NCBI GenBank assembly: GCA_964494505.1
Contig: CAZBRO010000012.1
Coordinates: forward strand, 62,001-126,000
Reading direction: 5' to 3'
Length of the DNA: 64,000 nucleotides
Source of the DNA: CAIYRG01 sp964494505
GTDB lineage: Bacteria > Pseudomonadota > Alphaproteobacteria > Micropepsales > Micropepsaceae
Shown here: positions 43,317 through 51,250 of the stretch, in pieces
How the letters are laid out: each line of letters starts with the position of its first letter
Position numbering within the stretch: the stretch's first letter is position 1
Notes under the pieces: generated by a model
Seen by the model: only the letters and a program-made list of their open reading frames with translations
Told to the model about the DNA's origin: nothing
The model's database searches: none
Program-made: the position numbers and the translations under genes

Positions 43317-43612
43317 GCGCGAACTCCCGAAAAAGACTGCGTCCCGAACATCCCGAGCTTCACCGATCCGGTCATGGTGTCGCCATCGACCGTGCCGGAG
43401 AATTCCAGCGTCAGCGGCATCGGCTTCGAGATGGAGGCCTTCCACGTGACCGCGTTGCCGTCGACCGTCACGTCATCGACGGGCCGGGGGCCGCTCGGCC
43501 CCGCGCTCTGGGTTGCCGTCGCGGTGCCGCCGGCGGTCGAGATCACCAGCGTGCTCTCCTGTGCGCCCATCGGGGTGTTGACCGTCAGATTCCACGTGCC
43601 ATCGACCGCCAT
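43313..43612 (-). CDS. Small hypothetical protein
   Basis: 99 residues, no signal peptide. Short beta-strand-rich repeats: GTWNLTVNTPMGAQESTLVI, DVTVDGNAVTWKASI, LTLEFSGTVDGDTMTGSVKL, GMFGTQSFSGVRA. This looks like a small beta-barrel or lipocalin-like protein; similar short proteins occur fused to or beside redox and amidohydrolase proteins in soil bacteria. AGAAGGAG precedes the start. Its stop overlaps the predicted CTG of hisI. Function unknown. Confidence 0.65.
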   Translation of the reverse strand: MAVDGTWNLTVNTPMGAQESTLVISTAGGTATATQSAGPSGPRPVDDVTVDGNAVTWKASISKPMPLTLEFSGTVDGDTMTGSVKLGMFGTQSFSGVRA

Positions 43613-43648
43613 GCGGGTCTCCTTCTTTGTTGACGGATTAATACCAAA

Positions 43649-44800
43649 TTACGCCGCTTCAAGCAGGCGCTCGAAACCGGCCGCGAGATCGGCCTTCAAA
43701 TCATCCACGTCCTCGAGCCCGATATGGAAGCGCAGCATCGGCCCTTCGGAGGCTTGCGGGAAGGTTCGATGATAATGGGCTGGCACCACCAGGCTTTCGA
43801 AGCCGCCCCAGGAATAGCCGAGCCCGAAATGTTGGAGCCCATCCACCATGGCGGCGACCGCCTTCTCCGAAACTGGTTTCAGCACCACGCTGAAGAGGCC
43901 GCAGGCGCCCGTGAAATCGCGCTTCCACAACGCGTGGCCCTCATCGTCATGGAGCGGGGGATAGATCACATGCGCCACTTCGGGGCGAGACTTCATCCAG
44001 GCCGCGATTTCGATTGCGCTCTCCTGATGCCGCTTCAGCCGGACGCCCAGCGTGCGCAAGCCCCTGAGTGCGAGATACGCCTCATCGCCGTTGGAACAGA
44101 GGCCGAGCGTGCCATGGGTTTCGACCAGCCGGTCCTTCCAGGCGTCGTTCGCGGTGATCGCGCCCATCATGATATCGGCATGGCCGCCGATATATTTGGT
44201 GGCCGCCTGCACCGACAGATCGACGCCGTGACCGAGCGCGTTGAAGCAAAGCGGCGTCGCCCAGGTGTTGTCCATGATGACCGTGCAGCCATGCGCATGC
44301 GCCACGCGGGCGAGCGCGGGAACGTCTTGGACCTCGAACGTCATGGTGCCGGGGCTCTCCAGGAACACCGCCTTGGTCTCGGGCCGGAACAGATCGGCAA
44401 ACGCCGCCGCCTCGATGCGCGGCTCGAAATAGGACGCCGCGATGCCGTAGCGCTTGCCGAGCTTCTGACAGAAAACACGCGTCGGCCCGTACACCGCATC
44501 CGTCACCAATATGTGGTCGCCCGCGCCGCACGCCGTGAGGATCGCGAGCGTGCAGGCGGACAAGCCCGAGGGTGTCAACACGGTGCGCGCGCCGCCTTCG
44601 AGCCCGCACAGCGCCTGTTCCAGCGCGCGCGTCGTCGGCGTGCCGCGCCGCCCATAGGTGTAGGCCTGCGATTCCCCGCGCATGGTTTCGAGGTCGGGAA
44701 ACAGCACCGTCGAGACGCGATAGACAGGCGTGTTCACCGCGCCCGCATGCAGCGCCGGGTCCCGTCCGGCCTCGATAAGCCGCGTGTCCTTGCGCGCCAT
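43649..44800 (-). CDS. metC: Cystathionine beta-lyase (PLP, Cys/Met metabolism family)
   Basis: 383 residues from ATG 44800 (MARKDTRLIEAGRDP); AAGGA sits 6 bases upstream and the longer frame overlaps the POT gene. PLP enzyme of the gamma-family: YGRRGTPTTRALEQALCGLEGG, GLSACTLAILTACGAGDH, MDNTWATPLCFNAL, and the PLP Lys in SVQAATKYIGGHADIMMGAI. The VSTVLFPDLETM and YTYGRRGTPT segments fit cystathionine beta-lyase. It cleaves cystathionine to homocysteine, pyruvate and ammonia. It follows the POT transporter with two bases between genes. Confidence 0.9.
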   Translation of the reverse strand: MARKDTRLIEAGRDPALHAGAVNTPVYRVSTVLFPDLETMRGESQAYTYGRRGTPTTRALEQALCGLEGGARTVLTPSGLSACTLAILTACGAGDHILVTDAVYGPTRVFCQKLGKRYGIAASYFEPRIEAAAFADLFRPETKAVFLESPGTMTFEVQDVPALARVAHAHGCTVIMDNTWATPLCFNALGHGVDLSVQAATKYIGGHADIMMGAITANDAWKDRLVETHGTLGLCSNGDEAYLALRGLRTLGVRLKRHQESAIEIAAWMKSRPEVAHVIYPPLHDDEGHALWKRDFTGACGLFSVVLKPVSEKAVAAMVDGLQHFGLGYSWGGFESLVVPAHYHRTFPQASEGPMLRFHIGLEDVDDLKADLAAGFERLLEAA

Positions 44801-44802
44801 GC

Positions 44803-46188
44803 CTATTCCTTGAGGATGGGCTTGAGCGGGAAATTGAACGCCCAGGTGACGACGCCTGCCGCCGCCCCGATGCCCGAGCACAACAGGAAGAAGCTGATCT
44901 TATCGAGCAGCGTGAAATAGGTGCCGATATAGCCCTGTATCAGATTGCCGGTGAAGCTGGTGATGAACCAGAGGCCCATCATCATGGAAAGAATCTGCGG
45001 CGGCGCGACGCGCGCGACCAAGGCCAGGCCAATCGGCGAAAGATAGAGCTCTCCCAGCGTGATCAGGGCAAAGAAGCCGAACAGCCACAGCCAGCTGGAA
45101 TGGCCACCGGGCGCCATATAGGCCGCCACCGCCATGACCACATAGGAAAGTGCGAGCAGGAAAAGCCCGAGCGCCATCTTGGTCACGGTGGAGGGTTCGG
45201 TTCCTTTTTTCGACTGCCAACCCCACAGCGCCACCACAAGCGGCGTGAAGGCGACGATCATGAACGGGTTGAAGGCCTGGAACCAGGTCACCGGAATCTG
45301 CCAGTCGATCAGTCCCGGAATGAGCCGCCGGTCGGTGAAATCCTGCGCCCACAGATTGATGGTGTTGCCTTGCTGCTCATAGGTCGCCCAGAAGAAGGTT
45401 GTCGGAATGCACAGCAGGATAAGGGCCACCACGGCCTTCCAATCCTGCGTCGTCATGGGCTTTTTCTCTTCGGTATGCGATTTCAGCCGCGCGATGCGAT
45501 CGGGCGGCAGGGTATGCAGGCCGATCAGATAGGTGGCGAGCCCGACCACCATGCCGATGCCGGCGGCCAGGAAGCCCCAGCGATAGCCGACATCCTCAGC
45601 TAGCGTTCCGGCGACTAGGGGAGAGAAGAACGCACCGACATTGATCCCGACATAGAAAAGCGAATAGGCGCGGTCGATCCGACTGTCGCCGGTCTTATAA
45701 AGGCTTCCGACCTGGGTGGAGATGTTGGGCTTGAAGAACCCGTTGCCCAGAATGAGCAGCAACAACCCCAGAAAGAACAATTGCGGCACCATCAGCACGA
45801 ATTCGGCCAACGCCATCATCACCGCGCCGATGATGACGGTGTAGCGTTGCCCCAGCCATCGGTCGGCGATCATGCCGCCGAAGAACGGCGTCAGATACAC
45901 GAACCCCGTGTAGGTGCCATAGATCATGGAGGCGAATTGCTGAACGTTCAGCGGCCCCGTCACCGATTCGAACATCGCCTTGAACGCGTTGTGGCCAAGC
46001 ACGCCGGGGGCGATGGGCTGAAGCAGAAGGTAGTTCGTCAAATAGAGGACGAGAAACGCCCGCATCCCGTAATAGGCAAAGCGCTCCCACATCTCCGTCC
46101 CGAAGAGCACGGTCAGTCCGACCGGGTGGCCCAGGAATTCGCTTTCGCGCCGCGGCGTGACCCGGGTCTCGGCGGTGATGGTGCTCAT
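44803..46188 (-). CDS. POT/PTR-family proton-coupled oligopeptide transporter
   Basis: 461 residues from ATG 46188; the open frame extends far upstream but that part is antisense-like to the OPT gene. MFS-fold with POT signatures: GTEMWERFAYYGMRAFLVLYL (E-x-x-E-R-F-x-Y-Y-G, the motif coupling protons to peptide), YTGFVYLTPFFGGMIADRWLG and FYVGINVGAFFSPLVAG. It imports di- and tripeptides. Its start overlaps the OPT stop as ATGA, so the two peptide transporters are translationally coupled. Confidence 0.93.
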   Translation of the reverse strand: MSTITAETRVTPRRESEFLGHPVGLTVLFGTEMWERFAYYGMRAFLVLYLTNYLLLQPIAPGVLGHNAFKAMFESVTGPLNVQQFASMIYGTYTGFVYLTPFFGGMIADRWLGQRYTVIIGAVMMALAEFVLMVPQLFFLGLLLLILGNGFFKPNISTQVGSLYKTGDSRIDRAYSLFYVGINVGAFFSPLVAGTLAEDVGYRWGFLAAGIGMVVGLATYLIGLHTLPPDRIARLKSHTEEKKPMTTQDWKAVVALILLCIPTTFFWATYEQQGNTINLWAQDFTDRRLIPGLIDWQIPVTWFQAFNPFMIVAFTPLVVALWGWQSKKGTEPSTVTKMALGLFLLALSYVVMAVAAYMAPGGHSSWLWLFGFFALITLGELYLSPIGLALVARVAPPQILSMMMGLWFITSFTGNLIQGYIGTYFTLLDKISFFLLCSGIGAAAGVVTWAFNFPLKPILKE

Positions 46189-48161
46189 TTCGGTTGGGCT
46201 CCCACTTTCAGCATCCAACCATAGAGAAGCACGACGAGCGCGCCAAAAGCGAGCACCCCGATGGCGCCGGCCGGTGCGAACGTCTCCGGGACGAGGGCCA
46301 GAGGCGCATCGCTGTTGAGCCCTACGATCAGGCCGGCCAGGAGTACGCCAAACAGGCTCTCCCCCACGATCATGCCGGAAGCCACCAGTACGCCCAGATG
46401 CTGCGACCGGGCCGGATTTGCGCCCTTTTCCGTGCGCCGGTTGTACCACCAGCCGATCAGCGCGCCTACCGTAACCGGCAGCGTCGCTGACATCGGAAGA
46501 TAGATCCCCATGCCGACGGCCAGCGGCGGCAGGCGCATCCAATTCCGCCGGCCGAGAAACGAATCCACCGCCACGATGACGCCTCCGAGAACGGCGCCGA
46601 GGCCGATCATGGCCCAGTCGAGCTTGCCTCCAATCACGCCCAAGGCGAGCGTCGAAATGAGGCTCGCCTGCGGAGCGGGCAAAGGGGCCGCCGTCACCGT
46701 GCTCGCATTGGCCGCGCCCGCGAAACCGTAGGCCTGAGCGAGGAGGTTGAGGATCGGCGGGATGACGGCCGCGCCTGCCACGACGCCAACGATGAGGGCC
46801 ACCTGTTGCCGCCAGGGAGCGGCGCCGACCAGCTGGCCGGTCTTCAAATCCTGGAGATTGTCGTTGGAGGTGATCGCGACGCCGAACACGATTGTGGTCG
46901 CGAACAGCGCAAAGGCAACCAGGGCCGGCGCGGTTTCCGGGGTGGGCGGGGCGACAAGCAGCAGCATCGCCGCACAAGTCGCAATCGCGAGAATGCCCAC
47001 GCCCGAGACGGGACTGTTGGACGAACCGATCAGCCCGGCCATGTAGCCGCAGATCGCCGCCACCACGAAGCCCGCGATCACCACGAAGGGGAGGGCTGCA
47101 AGCGTGAGCGGCAAGGCCGCACTCGCAAGCGCCGATCCGCTCGCGAAATTCCATAGGAGCGCGGCAATGATTGCGAGGCAGGCGATCGTCAGTCCAAGGA
47201 TGGTCCGTCCCGAAAGATCGCGGTCGGTGTGATCGTCCGAAGCCGTGGAGGCCGCGCGCGATGCGGCCACCGTCCGCACGAAGCCGGAAATCAGCGGACG
47301 GGCGAGGCTCAGCAGCGTCCACACCGCCGCCACCGCCATGGCGCCCGCACCGAGGAAACGCACATCATTGGTCCAGATTTGCGTCACATGGGCTTCGAGG
47401 CTGGCGCCGGAAGCGGGGTGCAGCGCCGTCAGGATCGGCACCGCCGCCGCCCAGGCGATCAGCAGCCCGAGAAGCATCGCGATCCCGACCGACAGCCCGA
47501 CCAGATGGCCCGCGCCCACCAGCGCGAGCGAAAACGCCACGTCATAGCCGGTGGCGGAATCGCGGTTGAGCCGGACATAGTCCGTCAGTTCGCCCGCGGC
47601 GATGCGGGTCGCGGCGAACGCGGCAAGTCCCGCCGAGGCCACCGAGCCGAGCATGATCGCCGCAAGCCCTTCCCGTGCGGCATCCTGGCCCTCGCCCTCG
47701 CCGTGCAGGCCGGAGCCGACTTTCAACACTTCGGCTGCCGCCACGCCTTCCGGGTACGGAAGGTCGGAATGCGTGACCAGCGCGCGGCGCAATGGAATGG
47801 TGAACAGCACGCCCAGGATGCCGCCCGATGCGCAGGCGAGAAACGATTCCCAGAATGGAAATACCGTCCACCAGCCGACGATCACCAGACCCGGCAGCAC
47901 GAAGATGATCGACGACAGCGCGCCTGCGGCCGATGCCACCGTCTGCACGATGTTGTTCTCGCGAATGTTGGAGCCGCGAAAGAGACTCAGCACGGCCATC
48001 GAAATCACGGCCGCCGGTATCGACGACGCGAAGGTCAGCCCCACCTTCAGGCCCAAATAGACATTCGCCGCGGTGAACAGAAACGTGATGCCGGCGCCGA
48101 GCGCCATCCCGCGAAAGGTCAGCTCGGCGCCGCTCCTTCGGTGAACCTCCGTTGTGCTCAT
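46185..48161 (-). CDS. OPT-family oligopeptide transporter
   Basis: 658 residues from ATG 48161 (MSTTEVHRRSGAELTFRG). About fifteen membrane helices; EGVAAAEVL, VQTVASAAGALSSIIFVLPG and SSNSPVSGVGILAIATCAAML are typical of the bacterial OPT family, which imports longer oligopeptides, glutathione or metal-chelate complexes. It is the third transporter-related gene of the sulfur cluster, 17 bases after the GNAT gene. The upstream open frame is antisense-like to the GNAT gene. Substrate is inferred only from the family. Confidence 0.9.
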   Translation of the reverse strand: MSTTEVHRRSGAELTFRGMALGAGITFLFTAANVYLGLKVGLTFASSIPAAVISMAVLSLFRGSNIRENNIVQTVASAAGALSSIIFVLPGLVIVGWWTVFPFWESFLACASGGILGVLFTIPLRRALVTHSDLPYPEGVAAAEVLKVGSGLHGEGEGQDAAREGLAAIMLGSVASAGLAAFAATRIAAGELTDYVRLNRDSATGYDVAFSLALVGAGHLVGLSVGIAMLLGLLIAWAAAVPILTALHPASGASLEAHVTQIWTNDVRFLGAGAMAVAAVWTLLSLARPLISGFVRTVAASRAASTASDDHTDRDLSGRTILGLTIACLAIIAALLWNFASGSALASAALPLTLAALPFVVIAGFVVAAICGYMAGLIGSSNSPVSGVGILAIATCAAMLLLVAPPTPETAPALVAFALFATTIVFGVAITSNDNLQDLKTGQLVGAAPWRQQVALIVGVVAGAAVIPPILNLLAQAYGFAGAANASTVTAAPLPAPQASLISTLALGVIGGKLDWAMIGLGAVLGGVIVAVDSFLGRRNWMRLPPLAVGMGIYLPMSATLPVTVGALIGWWYNRRTEKGANPARSQHLGVLVASGMIVGESLFGVLLAGLIVGLNSDAPLALVPETFAPAGAIGVLAFGALVVLLYGWMLKVGAQPK

Positions 48162-48178
48162 CTCGGGTTTTTCGGTCC

Positions 48179-48730
48179 TCAGCTCTCGAAATCCGGCGGC
48201 ACCAGCACCACCCGCTCGGAGCGTGCGTAGGGCACGAACCCCGCCCGCTGATAGGTGAGGAGCGCGCTCTTGTGATCGAGCGTGCAGGTGTTGACGATCA
48301 GGCGTTCGATGGGCTCGCTCCAGCAGATGTCGATGACCTGATGCAGGAACCAAGGGCCGATGCGCCGCCCGGTGAACTCCGGCATCAGCCCGAAATAGGC
48401 AAGATGCCCAAGGCCGGGTTCGCGAAAATCGAGTTCGGCGATCCCGCCCGGCACGCCGCCAAGATAGAGCGCGTACACGCAGAGTTTCTCTTGCCCGAGA
48501 TAATCCTTGAGCCGTTCATCGCTCCAGAGTCGCCGTTCGACCCAGAAATAAGGCCCGCCGATGGTGTTATAGAGGTAGCGGTAGAAATGCACGGGCGGGC
48601 GCTCGCAGCGGAGAAGGGCGGCCTTGAAGAGCGGCGCGGGTGGAGGCGGAAGCTTGGGCTTCGCGCCCATGCCGAGATACGTCACCGTGGCGGGAAGCTC
48701 GCGCGGCCGCTTGTCTTTCCCGCGCTTCAT
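48179..48730 (-). CDS. GNAT-family N-acetyltransferase
   Basis: 183 residues from ATG 48730 (MKRGKDKRPRELP). The GNAT fold is visible in YALYLGGVPGGIAELDF, LGHLAYFGLMPEFTGRRIGPWFLHQVID (acetyl-CoA loop with R-R-I-G-x-x) and NTCTLDHKSALLTYQRAGFVP, the typical C-terminal end. It transfers an acetyl group to an unknown amine. The start overlaps the sseA stop as ATGA. In this operon an amino acid or peptide substrate would be logical, but that is inference. Confidence 0.85.
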   Translation of the reverse strand: MKRGKDKRPRELPATVTYLGMGAKPKLPPPPAPLFKAALLRCERPPVHFYRYLYNTIGGPYFWVERRLWSDERLKDYLGQEKLCVYALYLGGVPGGIAELDFREPGLGHLAYFGLMPEFTGRRIGPWFLHQVIDICWSEPIERLIVNTCTLDHKSALLTYQRAGFVPYARSERVVLVPPDFES

Positions 48731-49578
48731 CGTCCGCCCGTTTCCACCGGCGCGCCGGCGCGCGCTCCCCATTCCGACCACGAACCGTCGTAGAGGGCGC
48801 TGGGCTTCGCACCGGCGGTTTCGAGGGCCAGCGAAAGGATCGCAGCGGTCACGCCCGAACCGCAACTCGTGACGATGGGGCGGGCAAGATTGACGCCGCG
48901 CTCAACGAACAGATGCTGCAATTCCTCGGGCGGCCGCAGCGTGCCATCCTGCGTGAGCACGTCGGCGTAGTAGACATTGATCGCGCCCGGCATGTGGCCG
49001 GGACGGACACCGGGCCGGGGCTCGGGCTCCTCGCCGCGGAAGCGGGCCGGGCTCCTTGCATCCACCACCTGCTCGGCCTTGGTGTCGAGATTGGCGAGCA
49101 TCGCTGCGAAATCGCGGATCATCTCTTTCTGCAGCCGCGGCGTGAAATGGGTCCTCGCCGCAGGCGAGGTTCCGGCCTCGAGGCTGCGGCCTTCGCGCTT
49201 CCATTTCGGCAGGCCGCCATCGAGCACCGCCGAATTCGCATGCCCCATGGCGCGCATCATCCAAAGCGCGCGCGGGGCGGAATAGAGCCCGGCGCCGTCA
49301 TAGAACACCACTGTGGTGGAATCCCCAATCCCAAGTTTGCGCATGCTGCTCGCGAAGGCCACCGGATCGGGCAACATGTGCGGCAGGTCGGTCGCGTGGT
49401 CGGAGATCTCGTCGACGTCGAAGAAGACGGCACCTGGGATGTGGCCGTCGCGATATTCGGCTTTGGCATCGCGCTTGGCCTGCGGCAGATACCAGGATGC
49501 GTCCGCGACCACGACATGGGGCTGCCCGATACGCCCGGCCAGCCAATCGGTCGAAACAAGGGTTGGGATGCTGCTCAT
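48727..49578 (-). CDS. sseA: 3-mercaptopyruvate sulfurtransferase
   Basis: 283 residues, two rhodanese domains. The N-terminal domain begins LVSTDWLAGRIGQPHVVVAD and has no catalytic Cys; the C-terminal active loop is CGSGVTA, the 3-mercaptopyruvate-specific form (rhodaneses have CRKGVT). It moves sulfur from 3-mercaptopyruvate to cyanide, thiols or protein acceptors. It lies downstream of cysK, with a double hairpin between them, and overlaps the GNAT gene. Confidence 0.92.
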   Translation of the reverse strand: MSSIPTLVSTDWLAGRIGQPHVVVADASWYLPQAKRDAKAEYRDGHIPGAVFFDVDEISDHATDLPHMLPDPVAFASSMRKLGIGDSTTVVFYDGAGLYSAPRALWMMRAMGHANSAVLDGGLPKWKREGRSLEAGTSPAARTHFTPRLQKEMIRDFAAMLANLDTKAEQVVDARSPARFRGEEPEPRPGVRPGHMPGAINVYYADVLTQDGTLRPPEELQHLFVERGVNLARPIVTSCGSGVTAAILSLALETAGAKPSALYDGSWSEWGARAGAPVETGGR

Positions 49579-49589
49579 TGTGCTTTTTG

Positions 49590-49656
49590 CTCACCCTTCG
49601 ACAAGCTCAGGGTGAGGAACTCTATTTCCTCATGCTGAGCCTGTCGAAGCATGAGG
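49590..49656. repeat. Pair of inverted copies of a palindromic hairpin element
   Basis: Copy 1 (49590-49616): CTCACCCT, loop TCGACAAGCTC, AGGGTGAG. Copy 2 (49628-49656): CCTCATGCT, loop GAGCCTGTCGA, AGCATGAGG. Copy 2's loop is the reverse complement of copy 1's loop except one base, so they are head-to-head copies of one element. The stems differ at two positions, each compensated on the other arm. This TCGACAAGCTCAGG type of hairpin is familiar from intergenic spaces of alphaproteobacteria. It sits between cysK and sseA. Confidence 0.7.
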
Positions 49657-49662
49657 CCAACC

Positions 49663-50706
49663 TCACTCATACGGCACGCTGGGCAAAGGCGTGGGCGATG
49701 CCAGCCATTCCGGCGCCGGCAGATTCTTCGAGCGCAGAAATTCGGGATTGAACAGCTTGCTCTGATAACGGGTTCCATAATCGGCCAGGATGGTCACGAT
49801 CGTATGTCCCGGTCCCAGTTGCCGCGCCAATCTTATCGCGCCTGCCACATTGATGCCGCTGGAGCCGCCGAGGCAGAGGCCCTCCTTCTCCAGGAGTTCG
49901 AAAATCAGCGGCAGCGCCTCTTCGTCGGGAATCTGGAACGCGTCGTCGATGGGCGCGCCTTCGAGATTGGCGGTGACGCGGCTCTGCCCGATGCCTTCGG
50001 TGATGGAGTTCCCTTCAGCCTTCAGAACACCCGTCTTGATCCAGGAATAGATCGCCGCGCCCATCGGATCGGCAGCCGCGGTGACGATCTTGGGATTGCG
50101 CAGCTTCAGCGCCATGGAGACGCCGGCGAGCGTCCCGCCGGTACCCACCGAGCAGACGAAACCGTCCACCTTGCCGTCGGTCTGGCGCCAGATCTCCGGC
50201 CCGGTCGTCTCCACATGAGCCTCACGGTTGGCGACGTTGTCGAATTGGTTCGCCCACACCGCGCCGCGCGGTTCGGACTTTGCCAGTTGCTCGGCGAGGC
50301 GGCTTGAGACCTTCACGTAATTGTTGGGATCCCTGTAAGGGACGGCCGGGACCTCGATCAGTTGCGCTCCGAGGAGACGCAGCGCGTCCTTCTTTTCCTG
50401 ACTTTGCGTGTCGGGGATCACGATCACGGATTTCAGCCCCAGCGCGTTGCCGACGACCGCAATTCCGATCCCGGTATTGCCGGCGGTGCCTTCGACCACG
50501 GTGCCGCCCGGCTCCAGCAAACCGTCGGCCATCGCATTCTTGATAATGAATAGCGCTGCGCGGTCCTTCACCGACTGGCCGGGGTTCATGAACTCGGCTT
50601 TGCCCAGGATTTCGCAGCCCGCTCGCTCGGAGGGTCCGTTGAGCCGGATCAGCGGCGTATCGCCGATGGCTGCCAGCACGTCGTGCTTTATCTGGGTTGG
50701 GGACAT
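49663..50706 (-). CDS. cysK: Cysteine synthase A (O-acetylserine sulfhydrylase)
   Basis: 347 residues, the longer alphaproteobacterial form. PLP Lys in FMNPGQSVKDRAALFII; substrate loop VEGTAGNTGIGIAVVGNALG; phosphate loop SVGTGGTLAGVSMALK; and LCLGGSSGINVAGA near the end. It makes cysteine from O-acetylserine and sulfide. It is the first gene of a nine-gene run that also contains sulfurtransferase, peptide transporters and cystathionine beta-lyase. Its tail NLPAPEWLASPTPLPSVPYE is proline-rich. Confidence 0.94.
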   Translation of the reverse strand: MSPTQIKHDVLAAIGDTPLIRLNGPSERAGCEILGKAEFMNPGQSVKDRAALFIIKNAMADGLLEPGGTVVEGTAGNTGIGIAVVGNALGLKSVIVIPDTQSQEKKDALRLLGAQLIEVPAVPYRDPNNYVKVSSRLAEQLAKSEPRGAVWANQFDNVANREAHVETTGPEIWRQTDGKVDGFVCSVGTGGTLAGVSMALKLRNPKIVTAAADPMGAAIYSWIKTGVLKAEGNSITEGIGQSRVTANLEGAPIDDAFQIPDEEALPLIFELLEKEGLCLGGSSGINVAGAIRLARQLGPGHTIVTILADYGTRYQSKLFNPEFLRSKNLPAPEWLASPTPLPSVPYE

Positions 50707-50822
50707 GAGGCTTCTATCGGGGGTGGGGGAATGGCCGGGAGCCCGAACCTAATGAGCCCGGCCTTCCGCTTCAAGAACGACCCCACGATTCCGGGGCGAC
50801 GTGCCTTAAGGGGGGTCGCGTG

Positions 50823-51131
50823 TCAGGTGCGGCCGAATTCCCGGCGGAGTTCGTCCTTGGCGCGCTCAAGCGTCCTTTTGCGCGCCGCCGTAAGGTTCTT
50901 GCCGGCTCGGTTGATGTAGAAGCTCAGCATCGACATCGCGGAACGGAACGGATCGGACTTCCGGTTGGTGCTCGTCTCGGCCGAGCGCTTCAGGGACTTC
51001 GCGATCCGTTTCGGGTCGTTTTGCGCGAAAACATCGCCTTCCAGATCGAGCGCATGGCTGTGTTCGGTGACGTCGGCAGACCATCGGCGCTCGCCTCCTG
51101 CCCTTGAGGTCTTTGCAGCACTTTTCGCCAT
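50823..51131 (-). CDS. DUF3175 domain-containing protein
   Basis: 102 residues, no signal peptide. RRWSADVTEHSHALDLEGDVF, PKRIAKSLKRSAETSTNRKSDP and FRSAMSMLSFYINRAGKNLT match the DUF3175 pattern; the C-terminus is basic. The family is small, widespread in soil bacteria and uncharacterised. AAGGAG precedes the start. It is divergent from the amidohydrolase-fold gene. Confidence 0.8.
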   Translation of the reverse strand: MAKSAAKTSRAGGERRWSADVTEHSHALDLEGDVFAQNDPKRIAKSLKRSAETSTNRKSDPFRSAMSMLSFYINRAGKNLTAARKRTLERAKDELRREFGRT

Positions 51132-51250
51132 CGGACGCTCCTTTTCGGAGCCAACGCTTCTCGCGCCCGCTTGTTCCGGCGCGCCCTGGAACCGCCCCGG
51201 CGACTGGCCTAGACTGACACCAAATCGGGAACATCCAGGGAGGCCCTACT

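Noticed and set aside
46189..47322. 839-residue version of the POT transporter
   Set aside because: The extra 378 N-terminal residues are an off-frame reading of the OPT gene; the POT protein starts at 46188 with an ATGA overlap.
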